Positions 44,189 through 53,035 of a DNA stretch of 64,000 bases are shown in pieces; the stretch's first letter is position 1, and every line of letters starts with the position of its first letter. The DNA is from NCEH01 sp040049195 (lineage in GTDB: Bacteria > Pseudomonadota > Alphaproteobacteria > Rhizobiales > Xanthobacteraceae). The stretch lies in NCBI RefSeq assembly GCF_040049195.1, contig NZ_JBDZDL010000003.1; one strand, given 5' to 3'. The notes beneath the pieces are model-generated. The model did no database searches. It had not been told where the DNA came from and worked only from the letters and a program-made list of their open reading frames with translations. The position numbers were made by a program, and so were the translations under genes.

Positions 44189-45406
44189 TTACTCGGGATA
44201 GGTCTCGCCCCCGTCCAGCGTCGGCTTGTGGAACAGGATGAAGACCAGGGGATTGCCCGGCTCGGCCATGGCGTCGCTGCGCTGGCCCGTGACCGCGCCG
44301 GCCACGCCGCTGGTATATTCCGCCACCACCTGCCCGAAGCTGTCGCGCTGGACCGCCACCTTCTGCCCGGCCTCGACCTTGTCGTTCAGCTTCACCAGAT
44401 GCTCCACCAGCCCGCCCTTGCTGGCGAGAATCGGGAACGCGCTGTTGCCGATGAAGACGCCCACATCCTTGCCGGTGCGCCCCATCGGCCCCGGCACGAT
44501 GCCGTAATGCTTGAGGACGTTCATCGTGCCTTCCACGAACAGCGCGGCCATTTCGAGGTTCAGCACGCGCGCGGCGCCGATCTCCGGCGTGAAGGCGGGG
44601 ATGCCCGCGTCGATGAAGGCATTGTGCAGCACGCCGGGATAGACGTGATTGTCGAAGATCTGGCCCACGGGATAAAGCTCCGCCATCGCCTTGATCGCGG
44701 GCACATCCATGCCGGCGATATTGAAGGCGGTGACGTCGAAGCCCGTGGTCCCGGTGTGGAAATCGATGGCGGCATCGGCGTTCGGCCGCAGCAGGCGGTT
44801 GAACAGCAGCCCGGCATGCCGGCTGGGGGCGGTGAGGCCGTTCTCATTGCCGGGCCATTCCCGGTTCATGTCGATGAGATCGGCGCCCCGGCCCTCGTTG
44901 GGCCAGCGGCGCTGCATGCCTTCCAGGGCGGGACGGGAGACGTCCGTCACCGCCATCACCGTGCCCGACATCCGCCGCGGATCGAGCTGGTTCATCACGC
45001 TCTGCACGGTGTGCACGGAACTCATCTCGTCCCCATGCACGCCGCTCACCAGCACCACCCGCTTGCCCGGCTTTGCCCCCTTGGCGACGGTGACGGACAC
45101 ATACCAATATTGCCCCGTGGGCATCTGCACGCCCTGAAAATACAGGAAATGCTTCTGCCCCGGCGCCAGGTCGTCCACGTTCAGGGCGCTGACCACCTGC
45201 TTTCCCCGGATCGTGTCGCCGGTATAGACCGTGCCGGAGGACGCGCCGGCGGGCGGCCCGGCCGGGGGCTGGGACTGGACCTGAGCCAGGGTCTGCGCGT
45301 TCGCGGCGCCGGCATCGGCGACCAGCGCGGCCGAGGCGCCGATCGTTGCAAGGGACGCGATCATGAAGTCGCGGCGATCGAGGCGTTCGTCCGGCTGGTT
45401 TGGCAT
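44189..45406 (-). CDS. Tat-exported succinylglutamate desuccinylase/aspartoacylase-like protein
   Basis: A 405-residue metallohydrolase-like protein of the AstE/AspA family (zinc carboxypeptidase-like fold). A twin-arginine signal, RLDRRDFMIASLATIGASAA (about 9-28), directs it to the periplasm. The metal site is VSGVHGDE (H-x-x-E) with a later His in AAIDFHTGTTGF. The C-terminal beta-barrel (AGQKVAVQRDSFGQVVAEYT) is typical. The substrate is unknown; periplasmic export is atypical for aspartoacylase. The start at 45406 was chosen to place the Tat motif at the N-terminus. Confidence 0.85.
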   Translation of the reverse strand: MPNQPDERLDRRDFMIASLATIGASAALVADAGAANAQTLAQVQSQPPAGPPAGASSGTVYTGDTIRGKQVVSALNVDDLAPGQKHFLYFQGVQMPTGQYWYVSVTVAKGAKPGKRVVLVSGVHGDEMSSVHTVQSVMNQLDPRRMSGTVMAVTDVSRPALEGMQRRWPNEGRGADLIDMNREWPGNENGLTAPSRHAGLLFNRLLRPNADAAIDFHTGTTGFDVTAFNIAGMDVPAIKAMAELYPVGQIFDNHVYPGVLHNAFIDAGIPAFTPEIGAARVLNLEMAALFVEGTMNVLKHYGIVPGPMGRTGKDVGVFIGNSAFPILASKGGLVEHLVKLNDKVEAGQKVAVQRDSFGQVVAEYTSGVAGAVTGQRSDAMAEPGNPLVFILFHKPTLDGGETYPE

Positions 45407-45577
45407 GGGGCGGCCCTGCGCTGAAAATCCACGTTCGGGGGCCACCATACACGCCGCATGCGGATCTCTCCCCGTGCCCAAGGGTCAGCGCCGAACGCAA
45501 TCGCGGCATCGACCGGCACGGCCCGCCGGGAGGCGGACATTCAATGGCGCCCCGACACCGGAACCCGCGTCCCCACC

Positions 45578-45606
45578 TTGACGCGGAAGCCGGCTCCCCT
45601 TATACG
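45578..45606 (+). promoter_or_regulatory. Promoter of rpmB
   Basis: TTGACG (45578-45583) and TATACG (45601-45606) with a 17-base spacer, about 95 bases upstream of the L28 start codon. The best vegetative promoter match in the window. Confidence 0.75.
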
Positions 45607-45700
45607 AGCGCCTTCCCGATACATGCGGGTGTGAGACGAGGGGCCGGGTTCGGCCCTGGGCTTCCGCGTCCGTGACCAACGAATTTGAAGGACTTCTGCC

Positions 45701-46000
45701 ATGTCCCGGCGGTGCGACCTGACCGGCAAGGGGGTTCTGACTGGCCACCTCGTGAGCCACTCGAACCACAAGACCAAGCGCCGGTTCTTGCCGAATCTCT
45801 GCAACGTGACGCTCGAGAGCGAAGTGCTCGGCCGTTCGGTGCGCTTCCGCGTCAGCGCCAACGCGCTGAAGAGCGTGGATCATCGCGGCGGCCTCGATGC
45901 CTTCCTCAAGAAGGCCCGCGACGAGGAACTCTCCGTGCGCGCCCTCGAGATCAAGCGTCTCGTGGTCAAGGCCCTCGCCGAGGCGAAGCCGGCCGCCTGA
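45701..46000 (+). CDS. rpmB: 50S ribosomal protein L28
   Basis: A 99-residue ribosomal protein L28. MSRRCDLTGKGVLTGHLVSH and SNHKTKRRFLPNLCNVTLES are diagnostic. Slightly longer than the E. coli protein (78), with the C-terminal extension typical of alphaproteobacteria (ALKSVDHRGGLDAFLKKARD). It has its own promoter at 45578 and is followed 33 bases later by the queuosine transporter gene. Confidence 0.97.
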   Translation: MSRRCDLTGKGVLTGHLVSHSNHKTKRRFLPNLCNVTLESEVLGRSVRFRVSANALKSVDHRGGLDAFLKKARDEELSVRALEIKRLVVKALAEAKPAA

Positions 46001-46033
46001 TCGCATCTCGCGATCGACGGTGGGCGGTCCGCC

Positions 46034-46612
46034 ATGGCGCGCCTGTTTCCGCTGCAATCCGAACCGCGGGCGTTTGCGCTCGCGGTTTTTTTCATGTGCG
46101 CCGCGGTGCTCACCGCCAACATCCTGGTGCAGTTCCCGTTCGAGCCGTTCGGCCTTGCGGATTATCTCACCTACGGCGCCTTCACCTATCCCGTCACCTT
46201 CCTGGTGAACGACCTCACCAACCGCCGCCTCGGCCCCGCCCGCACGCGGCGGGTGATCTATGTGGGGTTCGCGCTGGCGGTGGCGCTCTCCGCCCTCCTG
46301 GCGACGCCGCGCATCGCGCTCGCCTCGGGCACCGCCTTCCTGGCGGCCCAATTGCTGGACGTCACCGTGTTCGACCGCCTGCGCCGGCGCGCCTGGTGGA
46401 TGCCGCCCTTCGTCTCCGGCCTGATCTCCAGCGCCATCGACACCCTCGTCTTCTTCACCCTCGCCTTCGCCGGCACCGACCTGCCCTGGCAGACCTGGGC
46501 GGTGTTCGACTATGGCGTGAAGCTGGCGATGATCCTGCTGTTCCTCGGCCCCTATCGCGCCCTCATCGCCCGCATGCCGGCCTGGCCCGGCCCGGCGCGC
46601 GTGCGGGCCTGA
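46034..46612 (+). CDS. yhhQ: Queuosine precursor transporter
   Basis: A 192-residue VUT/YhhQ-family protein with about six transmembrane helices, an inner-membrane importer of queuosine precursors (preQ0/preQ1). LADYLTYGAFTYPVTFLVND and the adjacent LTNRRLGPARTRRVIYVGFA are the family signature, and FVSGLISSAIDTLVFFTLAF contains the conserved acidic residue. Start 46034 fits the family N-terminus MARLFPLQ. Downstream of rpmB on the same strand. Confidence 0.88.
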   Translation: MARLFPLQSEPRAFALAVFFMCAAVLTANILVQFPFEPFGLADYLTYGAFTYPVTFLVNDLTNRRLGPARTRRVIYVGFALAVALSALLATPRIALASGTAFLAAQLLDVTVFDRLRRRAWWMPPFVSGLISSAIDTLVFFTLAFAGTDLPWQTWAVFDYGVKLAMILLFLGPYRALIARMPAWPGPARVRA

Positions 46613-46629
46613 CTGCGGCCGGCAAACTT

Positions 46630-46663
46630 CGGCATAGCGAATTTCGGCTTGGCGAATTTCGCC
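46630..46663. repeat. 15-bp tandem repeat beside parS
   Basis: CGGCATAGCGAATTT (46630-46644) is followed directly by CGGCTTGGCGAATTT (46645-46659), 13 of 15 identical. The second copy runs into the small palindrome GGCGAA-T-TTCGCC (46651-46663). Role unknown. Confidence 0.5.
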
Positions 46664-46737
46664 CGAAATCCCTGTTCAGGGGCGCGGAGAAGCGCGGGAA
46701 AGGGTCCGTAAACCCCTGTTCGTCCGCGCTAAGCCAT

Positions 46738-46753
46738 TGTTTCACGTGAAACA
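46738..46753. promoter_or_regulatory. parS site (ParB nucleation), perfect 16-mer
   Basis: TGTTTCACGTGAAACA is a perfect 16-base palindrome identical to the canonical chromosomal parS consensus. It lies in the gap between the convergent queuosine transporter and acyl-CoA synthetase genes. ParB would load here as part of chromosome partition. No parAB, dnaA or gidA gene is in the window. Confidence 0.85.
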
Positions 46754-46797
46754 TTTTTGCCCGGACCGGCGTGTGTGCGGGCGAAATCCGGCAACAT

Positions 46798-48405
46798 CTA
46801 ATTCTGCTCCCGCAGCAGCCGCCGGATCACCTTGCCCGAGCTGGTGAGCGGCATTTCCTCCAGAAACACGATCTCGCGGGGATATTCGTAGCCCGCCAGA
46901 TTGTTGCGCACGAGCGCCTGCACCTCGGCCTTCAACGCCTCGCTCGGCGCCACGCCATCCTTCAGCACCAGGAAGGCTTTCACCACCTCCGTGCGCACCG
47001 GATCCGGCTTGCCGACCACGGCGGCGATGGCGATATCGGGATGGCGCAGGATGCAATCCTCGATCTCCGCCGGGCCGATGCGATAGCCGGCCGAGGTGAT
47101 GACATCATCGTCCCGGCCGAGGAAATGGATATAGCCGTCGCCATCCTGGCGGGCGAGGTCGCCGGTGAGCATCCAATCGCCGGAGAATTTCTCCGCCGTC
47201 GCCTCGGGGCGGTTCCAATATTCCAGGAACATCACGGGATTAGGCGCGCGGATGGCGATCTGCCCCATCTCCTCGACGGCGCACGGCGTGCCGTCCGGGC
47301 GCAGCACGGCAACCTCATGGCCCGGCAGGGCCTTGCCCGTGGCGCCGGCCCGCGCCACCCCCATGGCGGCGTTGGAGCCGATGACGTAATTGCATTCGGT
47401 CTGGCCGTAGAATTCGTTGATGGGCACACCCAAGGCCTCGCGGCCCCATTGGAACGTCTCCGCCCCCAGCGCCTCTCCCGCCGACCCCACAGTGCGCAGA
47501 TCGAAGCCGAAGCGCTCCTTGGGGCGCGCCACCGCCCGCATCATCTTCAGCGCGGTCGGCGGAATGAAGACATTGCGCACCTGCGCCTGCGCCATCAGGT
47601 GGAACGCGCGCTCGGGATCGAACTTGCCCGGCGGCTGCACCACCACCGGCACGCCCAGCGCCAGCGAAGGGAACAGCGTGTTCAGGAGCCCGCCGGCCCA
47701 GGCCCAGTCGGAGGGCGTCCACATGCGGTCCCCGGCCTTGGGCAGATCGTCATGGGTGAATTGCATGCCCGCCACATGGGGCAGCAACACGCGATGCCCG
47801 TGCAGCGCGCCCTTGGGCTGGCCGGTGGTGCCGGAAGTGTAGATCATCAGCGCCGGATCGTCCGGCCCGCTGTCGATGGCAAGCGGGGCGGCGCTTTCGC
47901 CGGCGCAGATCTCGGCAAAGCCGGCGACGCCTGCCGCCGCCCCTTCGGTGCAGACGACCAGGGAGAGGCCCTCGGGCCGCACCGGCAGCTTGGCGAGCCC
48001 CGCCGCATCGGTCACCAGCGCCGTGGCACCGGAATCCGCCAGCCGATAGGAAATGGCATCGATGCCGAACACCGCCGCCAGCGGCACGGCGATGGCGCCG
48101 AGCTTGTAGATGGCGAGATGGGTGGCGAGCACCTCGAGCCCTTGCGAGAGCAGGATCGCCACCCGGTCCCGGCGCCCGATTCCCCGCCGGGCAAGCGCGC
48201 GCGCCAGCCGGTTCGAGGCAGCGGCCACCGCGCCGTAGCTCAGGGGTGAGAAGCCACCTTTCGAAGGCAGGAACAGCGCCGGGCGGTCCGGCTCCCGTTC
48301 GGCCCAGCTGTCGCAAGCATGAACCGCGATGTTGTAGCGCGCAGGAACGTGCCATTGGAACGCGGCGCGACGGCGTTCATACTCACCGGATGCGGTCAAC
48401 TTCAC
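46798..48405 (-). CDS. Acyl-CoA synthetase (AMP-forming)
   Basis: A 535-residue ANL-superfamily adenylating enzyme. The P-loop is MIYTSGTTGQPKGALHGH; GQTECNYVIGSNAAMG is the A5 motif and WMLTGDLARQDGDGYIHFLG the A7-A8 region, with the terminal Lys in LPLTSSGKVIRRLLRE-like sequence (here EMPLTSSGKVIRRLL). The medium-chain acyl-CoA synthetase group is the best fit; substrate unproven. The start is GTG (48403-48405) with AGGAA upstream. It ends 45 bases from the parS site. Confidence 0.92.
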   Translation of the reverse strand: MKLTASGEYERRRAAFQWHVPARYNIAVHACDSWAEREPDRPALFLPSKGGFSPLSYGAVAAASNRLARALARRGIGRRDRVAILLSQGLEVLATHLAIYKLGAIAVPLAAVFGIDAISYRLADSGATALVTDAAGLAKLPVRPEGLSLVVCTEGAAAGVAGFAEICAGESAAPLAIDSGPDDPALMIYTSGTTGQPKGALHGHRVLLPHVAGMQFTHDDLPKAGDRMWTPSDWAWAGGLLNTLFPSLALGVPVVVQPPGKFDPERAFHLMAQAQVRNVFIPPTALKMMRAVARPKERFGFDLRTVGSAGEALGAETFQWGREALGVPINEFYGQTECNYVIGSNAAMGVARAGATGKALPGHEVAVLRPDGTPCAVEEMGQIAIRAPNPVMFLEYWNRPEATAEKFSGDWMLTGDLARQDGDGYIHFLGRDDDVITSAGYRIGPAEIEDCILRHPDIAIAAVVGKPDPVRTEVVKAFLVLKDGVAPSEALKAEVQALVRNNLAGYEYPREIVFLEEMPLTSSGKVIRRLLREQN

Positions 48406-48507
48406 CTTCCTGCTTAAAGCTTAGGCAGGAAGGCAAGCTAAAGCTCTGTTGCGTCCGCGTCCATCCTCATTGTGCGATGCACCCGCAAGAGGCCAGCCGC
48501 TCCAGCG

Positions 48508-49020
48508 TCACCGCACTTTTTCCGGCTGCGCCAGCACCAGGGCCCAGTAGACCTTGTATTTCGAGCGCGGATTGAAGGCGGTGGCGATGCCCATGCGAGT
48601 CACACCGGGGGTGAGCATGTTCTTGTTGTGGGGCGGGCTGTCGCGCCAGCCGGAGAAGGCCTCGGCGAGGGTATGATAGCCGGCGCCCACATTCTCCACG
48701 GCGATCGCGGGGTCATAGCCCGACGCCTTCATGCGCATGACGAAAGTGCGTCCGCCGACCTCGTGCGAGAGCGTGTCGGCCTTGGCCATGGCGTCGGCCT
48801 GGTCCTGGGCGACCCGGCTCAAGGCGGGGTCGATGACGACGGCGGAAAGGCCCTTTCCGGTCCGGTAGGCACTGATGATGGAGGCGGCGGCGGCCGGGTC
48901 CACGGGCTGCCCGCTCTTGGACAGATCGTCATAGAAGGCGGGCTTGGTCGGCTCCACGTCCGTCGTGCCGCAGGCGGCCAGCAGGAAAGAGAGGAGCACG
49001 ATGAGGGGAGCGGCGCGCAT
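48508..49020 (-). CDS. CAP (SCP/PR-1) domain lipoprotein
   Basis: A 170-residue lipoprotein: signal FLLAAC with lipidated Cys17, then a CAP domain (about 45-168) with LSRVAQDQADAMAKADTLSH and ENVGAGYHTLAEAFSGWRDS, then NKNMLTPGVTRMGIA. The His and Glu of the CAP cavity are present (LSHEVGG, ENVGAG). Bacterial CAP proteins bind lipids or act at the envelope; the ligand is unknown. Start 49020 was chosen for the signal peptide. Confidence 0.88.
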   Translation of the reverse strand: MRAAPLIVLLSFLLAACGTTDVEPTKPAFYDDLSKSGQPVDPAAAASIISAYRTGKGLSAVVIDPALSRVAQDQADAMAKADTLSHEVGGRTFVMRMKASGYDPAIAVENVGAGYHTLAEAFSGWRDSPPHNKNMLTPGVTRMGIATAFNPRSKYKVYWALVLAQPEKVR

Positions 49021-49097
49021 GCGGCCTCCAGGACAGGAAGGGTTTCGGCCCGCTATGTGAGGGCGGCAAGGTTTAGGAAGCGTTAGCACCCCCTCCC

Positions 49098-51647
49098 TCA
49101 GGCGCCCTCCGGCTGTTGCGCCGCGCCGAGGATACCGGGACGGTCGGGCTTCCCATCCCCCGTGGCTGGCGCGGGAGGCGAGGACGGGGCGGGGGCCTCA
49201 AGGGCAGAAGACGGCGGCACCAGCTCGGCCGGCGGCTCGGGGGCTGCGCGCGGTGGCGGGGGAACCATGTCGGCCGGCGCGCGCGCCAACGCGGCCCAAG
49301 GTTGGCAAGCTAGGCCGACGCCCGCCTTGCGGAAGCGCGAGAGAATGGCGAAGTGCAGATCGCTCTTCACCGTCAGCCCGTAATCCACATTCGCCACCAC
49401 GCAGCGCAATTCGAAGCCGAGCCCGGCATCGGAGAATTTGGTGAGAAACACGCGCGGCGGTGGCGATTGCAGCACCTGGGGGTGGTCGCAGGCGCAGGCC
49501 ACCAGAATGTCGCGCACCTCTTCCAGGTCGCCATCATAGGTGACGTTCACCGCCACGATCACCCGGCCCGTGGTGTTGGAATGGGTGAAGTTCTTCACCA
49601 TGCCGGAGATCAGGTCGGAATTGGGGACGATGACGGTCGCCCGCTCGAAGGTCTCGATCTCGGTGGAACGCACGCTGATGCGGCGCACGTAGCCTTCCTC
49701 GCCCTTCACATTGATGGTGTCGCCCACGCGGATCGGCCGTTCCGCCAGCAGGATCAGGCCGGACACAAAGTTCGACACGATCGACTGCAGACCGAAACCG
49801 ATACCGACGGAGAGCGCGCCGGCCACGAGGGCGATGTTCTCGAGGTTGAGCCCGATCTCCCCCATGGCGACCATCAGGGCGACGATGGTGCCGATATAGC
49901 CGACGATGGTGGCGATGGAGGATTGCAGGCTGGGCTCAAGACCCGTGCGGGGCAGGAATTTGGTCGAGATCCAGCGCTGGATGGTGCGGGCGATGAAGAT
50001 GCCCGCCATCAGCAGGACGACCGCATAGACCACGTTGCCGAGCGTGATGGTGGTGGTGCCGATGCGCACGCCAAATGAGGTGCGCTCGATGGTATCCATC
50101 ACGTCGGCGGTGAAGGTGCCCCAGCTGCCGATGACCACCAGCAGGCCGATGGCGAGCAGCATCAGCTTGAGCAGCGCGGCGATCAGCGTGCCCAGCAGGT
50201 CCAGCCGCTCCTGCCGCAGGCCGAGAGTGCGGGATAGTTGGCGGGCATGGATGGCTTCGGGTGTCAGGCTGCCGAAGAAGGCCTCGATCAATGCGTTCAG
50301 CACGTAGAGGGCGGCGATCACGGTGGTGGCGACCACGATCCGCGCGGAGACGAACGCGGCGAACCCGACATATCCCGCCACCAGCGCGCCGGCGAGCCCG
50401 GCCAGCACCAGCCACATCAGGAAGCGCACCCAGGGCACGCTGCTGGTCTGCGTCTCTCCGCCGGCCTCGTCATCGCCCTCGCGGGCGAGCACCACCAGCA
50501 TGCGCGAGGTGAACAGACCGATCAGCAGCGCCATCACCGCGCTGGTCGCCACCGTCAGCGCCACCGGGGCGAACAGGGCGCGATGGATGGAATTGAGGAA
50601 GGCCGCGATCGAGAGCGTCCACACCATCCAGGTGAAGTAGCGATAACCAAGGCTGGCGGCGGCGTTCGACAGGGGCGGCAGGCGTCGCCAGGACTGGTCC
50701 GGCGCCAGCACCGCCCGCGACACCGCAAGGCCGATGGACTGGATGAATACGGCCACCAGCAGCCCGTGGATCACATCGGCCGCACGCGGCGGCGTGATGT
50801 CGAAGCCGGCAAGGAAGGAGAAGGCCGCAATCACCGCCAAAGGCGTCGTCAGGGCGTTGAACACCGCCATCTTCACCGCTTCGCGGGCGGAGCGGAGCCG
50901 CGAATAGCTGGCGCCTTCCGCCGGCGGGGGACAGGCGAACCTGCGCCGCAGGAAACGCCCGCCCGCGAACACTAGACCGAAGATCAGCAGCGCGCCGGCG
51001 GTGATCGCCGCCAGCACCGGGCCGCCCTGGCGCTGCAGGGCGAAGGCCAGCCAGTCGTTCGCCAGGAAGCGGAGCGAGCGGCCCTCGCTGCCGAGCCCGC
51101 TTGCCGCCCCGGTCCACAGGCTCGGGTCGAGGATGCTCATGGAGCGGTCGAACAATTGCCCGGTGAACAGGCTGCGGCGGCGGCTCGACAGGCGGTCCGA
51201 CAATTGGTCCGCCCGCACGAGCAGCGCGCGGTTCTGCTTGATGACCGCATCCAGCTCCGCGATCAGGCCCTGCATGCTCTCGCGGTCGGCGGTGACGGAA
51301 GGATCCTCCGGCGGGGCGCCGGCGGCGGGCGGCTCGCCCAGCTCCTGCGCGCGGGTCTTGGCATTGGCCAGGCGCGGCACCAGGGCATCGGTGCGCTGGG
51401 CCAATTCCCGGCGCACCGGATCGAGGCGGTTGCGCAATTCGTCGAGATCGTCGGCGCGCAGCCCCTCCACCGAGAGCGCGCCCTCGATGCTGTCGAGCGA
51501 GGAGCGCGTCGCGTCCACCTTTTCCCGCGCGGCCTGCACGGCAGGATCGCTCGCGGCGGCAGCGAGCCCAGGCAAAGCCAGGCTGCCGAACAGAACCGCG
51601 ATCAGAAGTCCAGCCAAAGCGGCGGCGCGCGCGATGGGTCGCGACAT
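49098..51647 (-). CDS. Large mechanosensitive channel (MscS family, DUF3772)
   Basis: An 849-residue MscS-superfamily channel. A signal peptide (ending ALPGLAAAA) is followed by a long periplasmic, coiled-coil DUF3772 domain (about 35-200), about ten transmembrane helices and the MscS pore and beta domain: GIGFGLQSIVSNFVSGLILL near residue 615 and AERPIRVGDTINVKGEEGYV after it. The C-terminal 80 residues are a Pro/Ala-rich tail. It should relieve hypo-osmotic pressure at the inner membrane. GGAGG precedes the start at 51647; it is divergent from dapE. Confidence 0.92.
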   Translation of the reverse strand: MSRPIARAAALAGLLIAVLFGSLALPGLAAAASDPAVQAAREKVDATRSSLDSIEGALSVEGLRADDLDELRNRLDPVRRELAQRTDALVPRLANAKTRAQELGEPPAAGAPPEDPSVTADRESMQGLIAELDAVIKQNRALLVRADQLSDRLSSRRRSLFTGQLFDRSMSILDPSLWTGAASGLGSEGRSLRFLANDWLAFALQRQGGPVLAAITAGALLIFGLVFAGGRFLRRRFACPPPAEGASYSRLRSAREAVKMAVFNALTTPLAVIAAFSFLAGFDITPPRAADVIHGLLVAVFIQSIGLAVSRAVLAPDQSWRRLPPLSNAAASLGYRYFTWMVWTLSIAAFLNSIHRALFAPVALTVATSAVMALLIGLFTSRMLVVLAREGDDEAGGETQTSSVPWVRFLMWLVLAGLAGALVAGYVGFAAFVSARIVVATTVIAALYVLNALIEAFFGSLTPEAIHARQLSRTLGLRQERLDLLGTLIAALLKLMLLAIGLLVVIGSWGTFTADVMDTIERTSFGVRIGTTTITLGNVVYAVVLLMAGIFIARTIQRWISTKFLPRTGLEPSLQSSIATIVGYIGTIVALMVAMGEIGLNLENIALVAGALSVGIGFGLQSIVSNFVSGLILLAERPIRVGDTINVKGEEGYVRRISVRSTEIETFERATVIVPNSDLISGMVKNFTHSNTTGRVIVAVNVTYDGDLEEVRDILVACACDHPQVLQSPPPRVFLTKFSDAGLGFELRCVVANVDYGLTVKSDLHFAILSRFRKAGVGLACQPWAALARAPADMVPPPPRAAPEPPAELVPPSSALEAPAPSSPPAPATGDGKPDRPGILGAAQQPEGA

Positions 51648-51826
51648 GAGAAACCTCCAGGGGGCGCCCGTACAGAAGGCGCCCTTATAGGAAAGCGAAG
51701 GCGGCAGACTGATGGCCGCCCGCAAATCGCCCGGCGGGCCCGAGGGCAGCGGCACGCCGCGCGACTGTTTCCATTCGCGGGCGAAGCGCACTAAGAACAG
51801 GAAAACCTCGACGCGGACCTACCTCC

Positions 51827-53017
51827 ATGACCAGCCCCCTTCCCGTCAAGAGCGAAGCTCCGATCGCGGTGCGCGATCCCCTCGCGTTGGCCCAGGCGCT
51901 GCTGCGCGCGCCCTCGGTGACGCCGGATGCCGAAGGGGCGGTGGCCCTGGTGGCGCGGATCCTGGAGGGCGCGGGCTATGAGGTGACGCTCCTGCCGTTC
52001 GACAGCGCCGGCCCGCGGATCGCCAATCTCTATGCGCGGATCGGCACCGGACATCCCAATTTGTGCTTCGCCGGCCATGTGGACGTGGTGCCGCCCGGCA
52101 ACGAAGCCGCCTGGAGCCACCCTCCGTTCGGCGCCGAGGTGGTGGATGGCCAGCTTTATGGCCGGGGCGCCGTGGACATGAAGGGCGCGGTCGCGGCGGC
52201 GCTGGCGGCGGCGTTGCGCCATGGCGCGCCGAACAAGGGCGCCATTTCCTTCCTCATCACCGGTGACGAGGAAGGCCCCGCGCTCGACGGCACGGTGAAG
52301 GTGGTGGAATGGCTCAAGGCCCGCGGCGAGCGGGTGGACCATTGCATCCTCGGCGAGCCGACCAATCCCTCGGCGCTCGGCGATGCGGTGAAGATCGGCC
52401 GGCGCGGCAGCCTTTCGGGCGTCATCCGCGTGCACGGCAAGCAGGGCCATGTGGCCTATCCCCATCTCGCGGACAATCCGGTGCCCCGCCTGCTCCGGCT
52501 GCTGACGGCCTTGACCGCGCAGCCACTCGACGCCGGATCGGCCCATTTCCCGCCGTCCAACCTGGAAGTGGTCTCGGTGGACGTCGGCAATCCCGCGTTC
52601 AACGTCATTCCCGCGGAGGCCGAGGCCAAGTTCAACGTGCGCTTCAACGACCAGTTCACGCTCGACAGCCTGAAGGCCGAGATCACTCGCCGCCTGGCCT
52701 CGGCGCATCGCACCGGCTCCTATGAGGTGAGCTTCCGCACCGGGGCGAGCACAAGCTTTCTCACCGCGCCCGGCCCGTTCGTCGATCTGGTCAGCGGCGC
52801 CATTGCCGAGGTGACAGGCCATATGCCCGAGCATTCCACCTCCGGCGGCACGTCCGATGCCCGCTTCATCAAGGATCTGTGTCCCGTGGTGGAGTTCGGC
52901 CTTGTGGGCCGGACCATGCATGCGGTCGACGAGTGCACCCCGGTCAGCGACCTCGAAGACCTCACCCGCATCTATGAGCTGATGATCGCCCGCTATTTCG
53001 CCGCCTTCGCGGCCTGA
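51827..53017 (+). CDS. dapE: Succinyl-diaminopimelate desuccinylase
   Basis: A 396-residue M20 metallopeptidase of lysine and peptidoglycan synthesis. Metal ligands: His and Asp in CFAGHVDVVPPG, Asp in YGRGAVDMKG, the catalytic Glu in ITGDEEGPALDG, a further ligand in CILGEPTNPS, and the C-terminal HSTSGGTSDARFIK region; the dimerisation domain (KQGHVAYPHLADNPV) is complete. Start 51827 gives MTSPLPVKSE, with the conserved core beginning DPLALAQALL. It is divergent from the MscS gene and followed 18 bases later by an alpha/beta hydrolase gene, probably co-transcribed. Confidence 0.97.
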   Translation: MTSPLPVKSEAPIAVRDPLALAQALLRAPSVTPDAEGAVALVARILEGAGYEVTLLPFDSAGPRIANLYARIGTGHPNLCFAGHVDVVPPGNEAAWSHPPFGAEVVDGQLYGRGAVDMKGAVAAALAAALRHGAPNKGAISFLITGDEEGPALDGTVKVVEWLKARGERVDHCILGEPTNPSALGDAVKIGRRGSLSGVIRVHGKQGHVAYPHLADNPVPRLLRLLTALTAQPLDAGSAHFPPSNLEVVSVDVGNPAFNVIPAEAEAKFNVRFNDQFTLDSLKAEITRRLASAHRTGSYEVSFRTGASTSFLTAPGPFVDLVSGAIAEVTGHMPEHSTSGGTSDARFIKDLCPVVEFGLVGRTMHAVDECTPVSDLEDLTRIYELMIARYFAAFAA

Positions 53018-53035
53018 CCCTTTCGGAACCGACCC

